Assembly (NCBI GenBank): GCA_965223025.1
Contig: CBDCVP010000022.1
Coordinates: forward strand, 1,984,001 to 2,048,000
Length of the DNA: 64,000 nt
Origin: JABDMH01 sp965223025
GTDB lineage: Bacteria; Bacteroidota; Bacteroidia; Chitinophagales; Saprospiraceae
Direction: 5' to 3'
Position 1 is the stretch's first letter; each line of letters opens with the position of its first letter. The notes beneath the pieces were generated by a model. It was not told where the DNA came from, did not search any database, and was given only the letters and a program-made list of their open reading frames with translations. This document shows, in pieces, positions 47,501 to 55,890 of the stretch. The position numbers were made by a program, and so were the translations under genes.

Positions 47501-48192
47501 CCATCGGCATTTTCCCTGCCAACAGCATCGGCGATGATGTGGAGATTTATAGCGATGGGACTCGAAAAAACAATGTGATCACTCTTAATTTTCTTAGACA
47601 ACAGAGAAGAAAAGCCAGAAATTTGCCCAATTTGTCTTTGGCAGATTTCATTGCGCCAAAACACGAAGCTGAAGATTATCTTGGTGCCTTTGCGGTAACT
47701 ACCGGAATCGGCATCGAATCACATGTAGCTGCGTTCAAGCAAAAAAATGACGATTATAGTGCCATCATGTTGCAGGCACTGGCAGATCGGTTGGTAGAAG
47801 CATTGGCGGAACACCTGCATGAGCGGGTTCGCAAAGAGTTTTGGGGATATGCCAGCTCAGAAAATCTTTCCAATGATGGTCTAGTGAGCGAAAAATACCA
47901 AGGCATTCGACCGGCACCGGGATATCCTGCGTGCCCGGAACATACAGAAAAAGGCAAGCTCTTCGATCTTTTGAAAGTCAATGATTCCATAGATATTGGT
48001 CTCACAGAGCATTTTGCGATGTATCCAGCTGCATCGGTCTGTGGTTGGTACTTTAGCCATCCGGAAAGCAAGTATTTTGGACTGGGATTGGTGGGTAGAG
48101 ATCAGGTCCACGACTATGCCAGGAGAAAGCAGATGGGAGTAGAGGCCATGGAAAAGTGGATGACCTCGATGATTAACTATGAAAGATCTTAG
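44512..48192 (+). CDS. metH: Cobalamin-dependent methionine synthase
   Basis: The enzyme transfers a methyl group from methyltetrahydrofolate via cobalamin to homocysteine. At 1226 residues it is the same size as E. coli MetH and has all four modules. The homocysteine domain has zinc cysteines in GLNCALG and GGCCGT, and the pterin-binding domain contains FINVGERTNVTGSRRFAR. The B12 module has DVHDIGKNIVGVVLGCN; His755 is the cobalt ligand, equal to His759 of E. coli. The reactivation domain has RPAPGYPACPEHTEK. The start MRKLLEKLIRERILVMDGAMGT is standard. An ISKra4-type element lies immediately upstream, so its original promoter may be displaced. The next gene starts at the base after its stop. 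Confidence 0.97.
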   Translation: MRKLLEKLIRERILVMDGAMGTMIQSYDLGEADFRGDRFRDHPSELKGNNDIISLTRPEIITEIHAAYLEAGADIIETNTFNSQAISQADYGLEEHVYAMNLASAHAARSAIERYREKDDSKPRFVAGALGPTTRSASLSPDVNEPGKRLATFDQLVSAYYEQARGLVDGYVDILLVETVFDTLNSKAALFAIDTLLSERRLDIPIMISGTITDASGRTLSGQTVEAFYISISHMNVFSTGLNCALGAKEMRPFLHDLSEIAPCYVSAYPNAGLPNEFGEYDQSPEEMRSLIRDFADSGYVNIIGGCCGTRPEHIRAMVDAVQGLSPRVPPPPTALTMLSGMEPLMIRPETNFINVGERTNVTGSRRFARFIKSGEYEKALEVARQQVEGGAQILDVNMDEGMLDAEEAMTHFLHLIASEPDIAKLPIMIDSSKFSVIETGLKCLQGKGIVNSISLKEGQDVFLRQARLVRKYGAAVVVMAFDEQGQAETSERKVSICKRAYDLLINEVGFKPYDIIFDPNIFAVATGIEAHNQYAIHYIDAVKRIKIACPGAKVSGGVSNLSFSFRGNNHVREAMHASFLYHAVQAGMDMGIVNAGMMEVYEEVPKELLTLVEDVIFDRHPEATEALTTYAERVKGNGKKMVRDLSWRKNTVEERIAHSLVKGITEFIEEDTEEARQKYAHALQVIEGPLMDGMNIVGDLFGAGKMFLPQVVKSARVMKTSVAYLTPFIEQEKSKHGSGSKGKILLATVKGDVHDIGKNIVGVVLGCNNYEIIDLGVMVHADKILETAVQQNVDIIGLSGLITPSLDEMVFVAKEMQRMGMNLPLLIGGATTSKIHTAVKIDPNYQGPCIHVLDASRGVGVVSNLLSKNEAQRSDFILDVKEQYDAMRQKRSADQGVKKYVSIEDARANKWALDFQTYKPPKPTFLGVKSWIDYDLEKVRPYIDWSPFFSSWQLSGKYPSILSDAVIGKEATRLLEDANLMLDKIISEKWMIAQAAIGIFPANSIGDDVEIYSDGTRKNNVITLNFLRQQRRKARNLPNLSLADFIAPKHEAEDYLGAFAVTTGIGIESHVAAFKQKNDDYSAIMLQALADRLVEALAEHLHERVRKEFWGYASSENLSNDGLVSEKYQGIRPAPGYPACPEHTEKGKLFDLLKVNDSIDIGLTEHFAMYPAASVCGWYFSHPESKYFGLGLVGRDQVHDYARRKQMGVEAMEKWMTSMINYERS

Positions 48193-49284
48193 ATGGAACC
48201 GGAAGAAACAGCATTTGGGCAGGTCAACAGAGATGAGGAGATAACCCTGAGGGAGCTCATACTGAAAATCCAAGAGTTCTTACAGGAGCTCATAACTTCT
48301 TGGAAGTTGATCGCCCTGATTTGTCTACCGCTGGTATTGTACAAATTGTACGATGCCTGGACTACCCCTGTCGTTTTTCCTGCCACACTCACTTTTATGG
48401 TCGACGAAGATGAGGGAAATCGCCTGGGAGGAATAGCCAATGTGCTGGGACAGTTTGGTATTTCAGGCATACAGCAAGGCAAATACAATCTGGATAAGAT
48501 ACTTAAGATATCCACTTCCAGAAAGGTATTGCAGATGGCACTGTTTACCAAGGCCCATATCAATGGGAGAGATGATCTCTTAGCTAATCATTGGATCCTG
48601 CAAAACAACTTACACAAGAAGTGGAAAGACGATACCACCGGATTAAGGGACTTCCTGTTTGAAAGTGATCAGCCCATCCATTTTACCAGGTTAGAGAATC
48701 GTGTGTGGAAGTCGTTGCAGGGTCTGCTCAATGGATCAGAAGAACGGGCGGGTGCATACAAGACAGATTATGATGAAGATACTGGCATCATGAGATTGAG
48801 GTTGTCGGCGCCATCAGAAAGACTGGCGATCACTTTGGTCGATACGATTTTTGCAAAACTGACTAATTACTATGTAGGCAATGCTACAGAAAAAGCTGAG
48901 TCGACTTATAAGGTGATGAAAACCAAGACCGATTCGTTGGCCAAGGCTTTGGCGACAGCAGAGTATCGCCTGGCAGAGTTTGTCGACAAAAACAAAAACA
49001 TCTATTCAGCAAGGCAGGGCTCATTACAGCAATCCAGGCTAGCAACCGAGGTGAACCGTCTCCAGGCTATGCATGGTGAATCCATCAAAAATCTAGAATA
49101 CACGGACTTTGTACTAAAGAATAAAACGCCATTCATCACCCTCATTGATAACCCTATACCTCCGCTCAGACCCCAACGTAAATCAAAAACAAGGGCTCTC
49201 ATAGTCGGACTGATCCTGGGATTGATGATTGGATCTTCGCTGGTGATTCTCAGGAAGATATACCGCGATACCATGGCTGATTAG
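48193..49284 (+). CDS. Wzz-like polysaccharide chain-length/export regulator
   Basis: The 363-residue protein is bounded by two membrane helices, at about residues 37-55 (WKLIALICLPLVLYKLYDAW) and 336-355 (RALIVGLILGLMIGSSLVIL). The large region between contains FPATLTFMVDEDEGNRLGG at its start, a coiled-coil-like stretch and PFITLIDNPIPPLRPQRKS just before the last helix, the proline-rich motif of Wzz proteins. There is no fused tyrosine kinase. It controls length or export of surface polysaccharide in other bacteria. Its ATG follows the metH stop without any gap, and a 700-bp repeat-filled gap separates it from the sugar genes. Confidence 0.8.
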   Translation: MEPEETAFGQVNRDEEITLRELILKIQEFLQELITSWKLIALICLPLVLYKLYDAWTTPVVFPATLTFMVDEDEGNRLGGIANVLGQFGISGIQQGKYNLDKILKISTSRKVLQMALFTKAHINGRDDLLANHWILQNNLHKKWKDDTTGLRDFLFESDQPIHFTRLENRVWKSLQGLLNGSEERAGAYKTDYDEDTGIMRLRLSAPSERLAITLVDTIFAKLTNYYVGNATEKAESTYKVMKTKTDSLAKALATAEYRLAEFVDKNKNIYSARQGSLQQSRLATEVNRLQAMHGESIKNLEYTDFVLKNKTPFITLIDNPIPPLRPQRKSKTRALIVGLILGLMIGSSLVILRKIYRDTMAD

Positions 49285-49991
49285 ATCAGTTGGACTTGTT
49301 TGTGTCTGAAAAATCGTTGTCAAAACGTACAGAGGGCAGGAGTATGTTATAGCGTGATATGGATCTGAAGTTGCAAACTTTGATAAAATTCGCGCTTCGA
49401 CTGCACTTGTTGCGCGACCTATGACAAAGCCTCATAAAAATGTTGTTTTTCAAACTCAAAGTATAATGTCAGGCTGAGTTTTAAACGTTTTTCTTAAAAA
49501 CGGAAAGGGCGGAAAAGACAGGCCAACTACCTAAAAACTGGGTCACACTGAGCGCAACGAAGTGGGAGTCGAAGTGCCTTCTTCAAATAGGGGTTCGAGT
49601 CCGCTGCGCTTCCCTCACCCTGACGCCACGTTTTTATTTATGGTCAGTGGAAAGGATCCGAGGGTCTGTCTTAGGTAGCGTAGCGCAGCGAAGTCGAAGC
49701 CCCAGCAGACCTACCCTTCGGCTCCACTTCGCTATCTATGACAGAGCCTCGTGATATAGATCTGAAGTTTTTAACTTCAAACTCATATACTACTTAATTT
49801 CTCGTCACGATCGTATGCTATCTTAGCAAACGCCAGGAGGGCGGGAGCCCTTTTACTCAGGTGCGCTGCATTTCTAAATCTGTGAGATCACATTTTACTG
49901 GTCTGGCCCAATTTTTGAATATACACCTCATATAATATGTATCCTTAAATGCTTCCTATTTGATCAAAATTGAGTAGTATTGTTACTCAAT
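49285..49991. repeat. Intergenic dispersed-repeat cluster (copy B)
   Basis: This 700-bp gap has no gene but several repeats. GGTCACACTGAGCGCAACGA at 49541-49560 matches the module at 28721-28740 with two changes. GAGGGCGGGAGCCCTTTT followed by CTCAGGT at 49837-49862 matches 28914-28939. Another relative, GCGTAGCGCAGCGAAGTCGA, is near 49677. Within the gap, GATATGGATCTGAAGTT (49357) and GATATAGATCTGAAGTT (49754) and two CTATGACARAGCCTC copies (49431, 49735) form a local duplication. GAAGTT/AACTTC near 49765 is a small hairpin. The capsule-cluster promoter should lie at its right edge. Confidence 0.65.
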
Positions 49992-50561
49992 ATGATCGAG
50001 ACTCTAATTTCTTCAAAAACCCGGATCAAGCTGTTGCTCAAGTTTTTCTTGAATAGCAATACGACTTCCTATTTGAGGAGTTTGGAGTCGGAATTTGGCG
50101 AGTCTACCAATGGAATTAGGCTCGAACTCAATCGCCTTGAGAAAGCGGGCATGTTGACCTCCTTTCTGCAAGGCAATAAGAAGTTATTTAAGGCCAATAA
50201 GGATCACCCACTCTTTAATGAGGTGCACAACATCATGCTCAAACACATCGGTTTGGACAAGGTGGTTGAAAATGTGGTTGAAAGGTTGGGAGATGTGCAG
50301 CAAGTTTACCTGGCTGGAAGCTTCTCAAGGGGCATTGACAGCCAGGTGATCGACCTGATTATTATTGGAGACATTGATATCGAGTATCTCGTAAGATTGA
50401 TTCGAAAAGTAGAAAAGCTCATTAAGCGTAAGGTGAGATACCTAATCTATGAGCCGGTCGAATTCTCGTCAATCGAGTGGGACTCATTCGATCCAAAGCC
50501 ATTGTTATTGTGGAATCATAGCGGCATCCATATGGGGGCCAGCACTTTTGAGACAAAATAA
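49992..50561 (+). CDS. Winged-helix/nucleotidyltransferase regulator at the head of the polysaccharide cluster
   Basis: The 189-residue protein has an ArsR-like winged helix (SKTRIKLLLKFFLNSNTTSYLRSLESEFGESTNGIRLELNRLEKAGML) followed by a minimal nucleotidyltransferase-like domain with VYLAGSFSRGIDSQVIDLIIIGD. It has the GSFSRG and D-x-I pattern but not the full catalytic GSxxxG...DxD set, so it may bind rather than transfer nucleotides. The same fusion commonly stands first in Bacteroidota capsule clusters and is thought to be regulatory. ATG 49992 gives the usual MIETLISSKTRIKLL opening; an in-frame TTG lies at 49980. Confidence 0.8.
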   Translation: MIETLISSKTRIKLLLKFFLNSNTTSYLRSLESEFGESTNGIRLELNRLEKAGMLTSFLQGNKKLFKANKDHPLFNEVHNIMLKHIGLDKVVENVVERLGDVQQVYLAGSFSRGIDSQVIDLIIIGDIDIEYLVRLIRKVEKLIKRKVRYLIYEPVEFSSIEWDSFDPKPLLLWNHSGIHMGASTFETK

Positions 50562-50563
50562 TA

Positions 50564-51865
50564 ATGGCAACAGATATGTACAAAAGACTTAAACACAAAG
50601 ATGCCTCGATGGCAGTTATTGGCCTGGGGTATGTAGGCCTACCCCTTGCTCTGGAAATGGGACGAAAGTACAGGGTAATTGGCTACGATATTAATGAGAT
50701 GCGCATCAAAATGATGCAGCAACAGCAAGATCCCTCTGCCGAGCTAGACAGTGAGGCATTCGAGGGCAGTGATGTGACCTTTACTGCCGATCCCGAAGAT
50801 CTGAAGCAGGCCCAATTCTTTGTCATCGCAGTGCCGACACCGGTGGATGATCACCGTATCCCCAACCTGAGACCAGTGCTTGCGGCATCGCATGATGTGG
50901 GTAAGGCTTTGGATAAGGGAGACTACGTCGTGTATGAAAGTACGGTATACCCCGGCTGTACCGAAGAGGATTGTTTACCCATTTTAGAGGAAGAATCAGG
51001 GCTAAAACTTGGTAAAGATTTTAAAATTGGGTACTCACCAGAACGGATCAATCCTGGAGATAAAGAACGTCATCTTACCACCATTACCAAGATCGTATCG
51101 GGAAGCGATGATACCGCACTCAAATGCATCAGCAAAGTGTACGATCGAGTCATCAAGGCAGGTATCTATGAGGCAGAGAGTATCAAGGTGGCGGAAGCTG
51201 CAAAAGTGATCGAGAACACACAGCGAGATCTTAACATCTCCTTTGTCAATGAACTTGCCATAATCTTTGACAAAATGAACATTAATACCAGGGCCGTACT
51301 CGAGGCTGCTGGTACCAAGTGGAATTTTCTCAAATATAAACCTGGCCTCGTCGGTGGGCATTGCATCGGTGTGGATCCATACTACCTGGTGCATAAAGCT
51401 AAAAAACTGGGTTATGATCCTCAAGTGATCCTGAGTGGTAGAAGGGTGAATGATGGGATCCCTGCATTTATTGCCAAGAAACTGGTGCAAATGCTATTGA
51501 GCAATGGTAAGAACCCACAGGAGTGCAAAGTGGTGGTGATGGGGGTTACCTTTAAGGAGAATGTAGCGGACATCCGCAACTCAAAGGTGGCAGACCTGAT
51601 CCGTGAGCTGATGTCTTTTGCCATTCACGTGCATATACATGACCCACATGCGTCACCCAATGAGATCGCCAAAGAATATAAGTTTTCACTCACCGACAAG
51701 CTGGATGACGACTATGATGCCGTCATAGTCGCCGTCAATCATGAAGTCTATGAGCATTTCGGCAAAGAATATTTTAAATCAATTATGAATGACAAGCCCA
51801 TTCTTTTTGATATCAAAGGAATGTATAAGTTCAAGAAAAATGGATTGTCATATTGGAGTTTGTAA
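50564..51865 (+). CDS. UDP-HexNAc 6-dehydrogenase (TviB/WbpO-like)
   Basis: The 433-residue enzyme oxidises C6 of a UDP-N-acetylhexosamine to the uronic acid with two NAD+. It has the N-terminal Rossmann motif VIGLGYVGLPLALEM, the substrate-binding VVYESTVYPGCTEE and catalytic Cys267 in GLVGGHCIGVDPYYL, followed by VTFKENVADIRNSK. GGHCIGVDPYYL separates it from UDP-glucose dehydrogenases (which have GGSCFPKD) and matches TviB/WbpO-type enzymes. It starts 2 bp after the regulator gene and abuts upxY, so all three are co-transcribed. Its product feeds surface polysaccharide. Confidence 0.87.
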   Translation: MATDMYKRLKHKDASMAVIGLGYVGLPLALEMGRKYRVIGYDINEMRIKMMQQQQDPSAELDSEAFEGSDVTFTADPEDLKQAQFFVIAVPTPVDDHRIPNLRPVLAASHDVGKALDKGDYVVYESTVYPGCTEEDCLPILEEESGLKLGKDFKIGYSPERINPGDKERHLTTITKIVSGSDDTALKCISKVYDRVIKAGIYEAESIKVAEAAKVIENTQRDLNISFVNELAIIFDKMNINTRAVLEAAGTKWNFLKYKPGLVGGHCIGVDPYYLVHKAKKLGYDPQVILSGRRVNDGIPAFIAKKLVQMLLSNGKNPQECKVVVMGVTFKENVADIRNSKVADLIRELMSFAIHVHIHDPHASPNEIAKEYKFSLTDKLDDDYDAVIVAVNHEVYEHFGKEYFKSIMNDKPILFDIKGMYKFKKNGLSYWSL

Positions 51866-52465
51866 ATGAATATAAAGAAACCCGTTATAGAAAATCACCT
51901 GAGCGATAGGATCCCCAAATGGTTTGCCATCTATACGCGCTACAAAGCAGAAAAAGATGTGGCGCATCGGCTCAACCAAAAGGGCATCACCTGCTATGTG
52001 CCAATAAACCGGGTGGTACGTCAATATAGAAGAAAGCGGAAGATAGTAGAACTACCCCTGATCAATTGTTATGCCTTTGTGCATATCACTAAAGATGATT
52101 ATATATCGGTATTGGAGACGCAGCATGTAAGTAGATTTATTGCATTTTCACGAAATTTGATCTCTATTCCGGATGAGGAAATCCAACTATTACAGCGTGT
52201 GTGCCAGGAGGCCGAGAATATTGAGACCGACATGGTTACCTTCCAAAAATGGAAGACAGTGGAGATAATCGGTGGAAACCTGACTGGTGTAAGGGGAAAG
52301 CTGCTTGATTGTAGAGGTAAGAATTTCCTAATCGAACTCGATCACGTTGGGGTTGGAATGCGTATTGAAGTAGAACAGCATTTGCTACGATCTATCAAAG
52401 GACGGGTATTGGAGATGAGTGACCAAGTGGCGGAGACTTCGGTTGGGCGAAGGTATTGGTTTTAA
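51866..52465 (+). CDS. UpxY-type NusG-like transcription antiterminator
   Basis: The 199-residue protein has a NusG N-terminal domain (KWFAIYTRYKAEKDVAHRLNQKGITCYVPINRVVRQYRRKRKIVELPLINCYAFVHI) and a C-terminal KOW-type region (TVEIIGGNLTGVRGKLLDCRGKNFLIEL). Proteins of this class (UpxY, LoaP-like) are specialised NusG paralogues that prevent premature termination in long capsule operons. Here it begins at the base after the dehydrogenase stop, in the middle of the sugar-precursor genes rather than as the first gene, so it probably acts on the downstream genes. Confidence 0.88.
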   Translation: MNIKKPVIENHLSDRIPKWFAIYTRYKAEKDVAHRLNQKGITCYVPINRVVRQYRRKRKIVELPLINCYAFVHITKDDYISVLETQHVSRFIAFSRNLISIPDEEIQLLQRVCQEAENIETDMVTFQKWKTVEIIGGNLTGVRGKLLDCRGKNFLIELDHVGVGMRIEVEQHLLRSIKGRVLEMSDQVAETSVGRRYWF

Positions 52466-52735
52466 GAGCTAGTCAGCGTGTAAGAAACATGGATGACTTG
52501 CTGCGTGGTTAGATGAGTGACGTGTCATGTCTGAAGGCAGCTTTAGTCCTTCCAAGCAACGTACATGAATGTCATGATTAAAAGGCTTTTTGAAATGGAA
52601 CAGGGTCGTTGCGACTCATGAATGGCGAAGCCGTGTCGGTTTCTAGAAAATCACTATGTTCGTGCAATTTTTGAATGGTCTCTCCAGATGTGTCCTGCGA
52701 GGGACAGAATTTATTATTCACTTGTAACGGTTATC

Positions 52736-54049
52736 ATGAATATTGCAGTCATTGGAACGGGTTACGTAGGTCTAGTGTCGGGTACTTGTTTTGCTGAGAC
52801 GGGCAACCAAGTAGTTTGTGTCGATATCGATAGTAAAAAGGTTGCCAACATGCGGGCGGGCCAGATACCCATCTATGAGCCAGGTCTAGATGTCATCTTC
52901 GAAAGGAATACTCGACAGGGCAGGCTTAGATTTAGTACCGACTTGTCTAGTAGTGTGCGATCCTCCGATATTGTTTTCCTTGCGTTACCCACTCCTCCGG
53001 GTGCCGATGGGTCGGCCGATCTCTCCTTTGTGATGAAGGTAGCGGAGGAGCTCAGCCACATTATTGAGGATTACACGGTGGTGGTAGACAAAAGCACCGT
53101 GCCCGTAGGTACGGCTGAGAAGGTATCCGAGATACTGTCCAAAGGATTGTCGGAGGATCAATTTGATGTAGTTGCCAATCCTGAGTTCCTCAGGGAGGGA
53201 GCGGCCATCGATGATTTTCTCAAGCCAGATCGAGTCGTGGTTGGCACTGACTCACCCAAGGCCAGAGAGATCATGCGACGCCTATATGCACCGTTTGTCA
53301 GACAAGGCAATCCCATTATTTTCATGGATCATCGCTCTGCTGAAATGACTAAGTATGCGGCCAATGCTTATTTGGCAACCCGCATAAGCTTCATGAATGA
53401 AATCGCTAATCTCTGTGAGAAGGTGGGAGCCAATGTAGATTTTGTACGCAAAGGTATCGGCAGTGATAATCGCATCGGCAAGAGATTTCTGTTTCCCGGT
53501 ATTGGATACGGTGGCAGCTGCTTTCCCAAGGATGTGCAGGCCCTTGCAAGGACGGCCAAACAGGCAGACTACGATTTTAAGATTTTGGAATCGGTGATGA
53601 AGGTTAATGCCATTCAGAAAGAGACACTTCTGGACAAGTTAAAGGCGCATATGGGTTCTGACCTGGCGGGCAAGAAAATCGGCATTTGGGGTATTGCCTT
53701 CAAGCCCAATACCGACGATATCCGGGAAGCACCGGCTTTGACGGTGATCAAGGGATTACTGGAAATGGGGGCTAGTATAAGCGCCTATGATCCAGAAGCT
53801 CTTGATAATATCAGGGATTTGTACCGTGATCAGATCGAGTATGCAGAAGACCAGTATCAAGTCTTAGAGAATGCCGATGCCTTGGCAGTCCTGACCGAAT
53901 GGAGTGTTTTTCGCACACCGGATTTCACCATGATGAAAGCACTGATGAACAGTCCTGTCATCTTCGATGGTAGAAACCTATATGCCCTGGATACCATGAA
54001 GGAATTGGGATTTTACTACAACAGTATTGGTCGTGTGCTGGTTAACTAA
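52736..54049 (+). CDS. ugd: UDP-glucose 6-dehydrogenase
   Basis: The ~437-residue enzyme converts UDP-glucose to UDP-glucuronate. MNIAVIGTGYVGLVSGTCFAE is the classic N-terminus, TVVVDKSTVPVGTAEKV the second conserved block, GSDNRIGKRFLFPGIGYGGSCFPKDVQAL holds catalytic Cys262, and GIAFKPNTDDIREAPA the C-terminal NAD-domain block. The open frame goes back to 52622, but those 38 residues have no family match and ATG 52736 gives the known start. A 270-bp gap separates it from upxY, so it may have its own promoter. It leads a tight run into the sulfate-activation genes. Confidence 0.94.
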   Translation: MNIAVIGTGYVGLVSGTCFAETGNQVVCVDIDSKKVANMRAGQIPIYEPGLDVIFERNTRQGRLRFSTDLSSSVRSSDIVFLALPTPPGADGSADLSFVMKVAEELSHIIEDYTVVVDKSTVPVGTAEKVSEILSKGLSEDQFDVVANPEFLREGAAIDDFLKPDRVVVGTDSPKAREIMRRLYAPFVRQGNPIIFMDHRSAEMTKYAANAYLATRISFMNEIANLCEKVGANVDFVRKGIGSDNRIGKRFLFPGIGYGGSCFPKDVQALARTAKQADYDFKILESVMKVNAIQKETLLDKLKAHMGSDLAGKKIGIWGIAFKPNTDDIREAPALTVIKGLLEMGASISAYDPEALDNIRDLYRDQIEYAEDQYQVLENADALAVLTEWSVFRTPDFTMMKALMNSPVIFDGRNLYALDTMKELGFYYNSIGRVLVN

Positions 54050-54054
54050 GCAGT

Positions 54055-54303
54055 ATGACAGAAATAGTTCCTGAACCAAAGAAAGAATCGCACCTGCGAA
54101 GTATCCTCAAAGGACTGACTTGGCGCATAGTCGCCACCACCACTACTGTCTGCATCGCTTACCTCGTAACCGGTGAAGTGGGACAAGCGCTAAAAATTGG
54201 CAGTATTGAGTTTGTGGGAAAAATCTTTATCTATTACTTGCATGAAAGAGCCTGGCAGTTGGCACCGAGAGGATTTGTGAGAAGACTATTCAGGCGGACA
54301 TGA
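54055..54303 (+). CDS. DUF2061 membrane protein
   Basis: The 82-residue protein has two hydrophobic segments (VATTTTVCIAYLVTG and IGSIEFVGKIFIYYL) with the DUF2061 motifs KGLTWRIVATTTTV and YLHERAWQLAPRG. These small proteins are commonly found beside cysC/cysD genes in bacteria that make sulfated or sulfur-assimilating products; the function is not known. It starts 6 bp after ugd and its stop overlaps the cysC start (ATGA). Confidence 0.85.
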   Translation: MTEIVPEPKKESHLRSILKGLTWRIVATTTTVCIAYLVTGEVGQALKIGSIEFVGKIFIYYLHERAWQLAPRGFVRRLFRRT

Positions 54304-54908
54304 ATATACACCCCATTTATGAAAAGATGCTGTCAAGATCAGCGCGGGAGCAAGCGTTGGGTCAGCGCAGTGCAGTACTTTGGTTTACGGGACTCTCGGG
54401 TTCGGGTAAGAGTACCATTGCCGTGGCTGTAGAGCACAAGCTCTTTGCAGCTGGGTATTTCGCTCAGGTGCTTGATGGAGACAACATTCGTAGTGGAATC
54501 AATAGTAATTTGGGATTTAGCCTGGAAGACAGGCAGGAGAATATTCGTCGCATTGCAGAGGTAGCTAAGCTCTATGTGCAAAGCGGTATCATTACTCTTT
54601 GTTCTTTTATTTCCCCTACCATCAAGATCAGAAAGATGGCAATGGAGATCATTGGTACCGCAGATTTCATACCGATCTACATCGACACACCACTGCATGT
54701 CTGCGAACAGAGGGATGTGAAGGGCCTTTACCAGAAAGCTCGTGCGGGTGAGATCGTAGGGTTTACCGGTATCGATAGCCCTTACGAACCTCCTGCAGAT
54801 CCCGCCATCACCATTAGGACTGAAAACCAATCCATAGAGGAGTCGGCAGATGAGATTTTTACTTTTGTGGAGTCCCATTTGATCAATCCTATTAATCAGA
54901 GTCAATGA
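54300..54908 (+). CDS. cysC: Adenylylsulfate (APS) kinase
   Basis: The 202-residue enzyme phosphorylates APS to PAPS, the donor for sulfation. The P-loop GLSGSGKST (residues 31-39) and the DGDNIRSGINSNLGFSLEDRQENIRR block are characteristic. TLCSFISPTIKIR holds the phospho-serine region, and YIDTPLHVCEQRDVKGLYQKARAGEI completes the signature. It overlaps DUF2061 and cysD by 4 bp each (ATGA), so expression is coupled. Gene order cysC-cysD-cysN without reductase genes favours sulfation over sulfate reduction. Confidence 0.95.
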   Translation: MNIHPIYEKMLSRSAREQALGQRSAVLWFTGLSGSGKSTIAVAVEHKLFAAGYFAQVLDGDNIRSGINSNLGFSLEDRQENIRRIAEVAKLYVQSGIITLCSFISPTIKIRKMAMEIIGTADFIPIYIDTPLHVCEQRDVKGLYQKARAGEIVGFTGIDSPYEPPADPAITIRTENQSIEESADEIFTFVESHLINPINQSQ

Positions 54909-55807
54909 ACTATCATATCAATCATCTGAGAGAGCTAGAGTCGGAGTCCATCTTTGTTTTGAGAGAGGTGGTATCTCAGTTTCAAAATCCAGTGCTGATG
55001 TTTTCTGGTGGGAAGGACTCCATCTTGATGACATACTTGGCCGTCAAGGCTTTTTATCCCGCAAAGGTGCCTTTTCCTTTGCTGCATGTGGATACCGGGC
55101 ATAACTTTCCGGAGACATTAAAGTTTAGAGATGATCTGGTAGAAAAATACGGATTGCGCTTAGTAGTCGGATCCGTGCAGGAGGCCATCGATCAGGGCCA
55201 GGTGACCGAGGAAAAAGGCTACAACGCCAGCCGAAATGGCCTGCAGATTTTTACCCTACTCGATGAACTAGAGAAGGGAAAGTTTGATGCGGCACTGGGA
55301 GGCGGAAGAAGAGATGAGGAAAAAGCAAGAGCCAAGGAGCGATTTTTCTCGCACCGGGATGAATTTGGACAGTGGGATCCAAAAAACCAGCGTCCAGAGC
55401 TATGGAATCTCTTCAATGGCCGAAAACAGATCGGTGAGCACTTCCGCATATTTCCGATTTCCAACTGGACAGAACTAGATGTATGGCAGTATCTGGCTGA
55501 GGAAGAGGTGCCACTACCTAGCCTCTATTTCGCACATCGACGTAAGGTCTTCGAGCGCGATGGCGTCTTATTGGCGGATACCGAGCTTATTCCCAAAAGG
55601 CCTGAAGAGAAAGTATTTGAGGAGATGATTCGTTGCCGGACGATCGGCGATATGACTTGCACCGGGGTATGGCGATCGAATGCTGCTTCAGTGGAAGATA
55701 TTATTGCAGAAATTGCTACTACCAGGCTTACAGAGCGCGGAGGTCGAGCCGACGATAAGCGCAGTGAGACGGCTATGGAGGACCGTAAGAAACAAGGATA
55801 TTTTTAG
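54905..55807 (+). CDS. cysD: Sulfate adenylyltransferase subunit 2
   Basis: CysD, with CysN, makes APS from ATP and sulfate. The 300-residue protein has the PP-loop MFSGGKDSILMTYLA, the VDTGHNFPETLKFRDDL segment, AALGGGRRDEEKARAKERFFSHRDEFGQWDPKNQRPELWN and the GDMTCTGVWRSNAASVEDIIAEIA block near the end. All are diagnostic of CysD, and the length is normal. It overlaps cysC by 4 bp, and cysN follows after 83 bp. Confidence 0.95.
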   Translation: MNYHINHLRELESESIFVLREVVSQFQNPVLMFSGGKDSILMTYLAVKAFYPAKVPFPLLHVDTGHNFPETLKFRDDLVEKYGLRLVVGSVQEAIDQGQVTEEKGYNASRNGLQIFTLLDELEKGKFDAALGGGRRDEEKARAKERFFSHRDEFGQWDPKNQRPELWNLFNGRKQIGEHFRIFPISNWTELDVWQYLAEEEVPLPSLYFAHRRKVFERDGVLLADTELIPKRPEEKVFEEMIRCRTIGDMTCTGVWRSNAASVEDIIAEIATTRLTERGGRADDKRSETAMEDRKKQGYF

Positions 55808-55890
55808 CAGAGTGTGCGTAATAGAGCCTGTCCAGAAATCATCATATTCTCAAGAGGTATTGGCAGTAAGGTTTTCAATCAGAAAAAACA

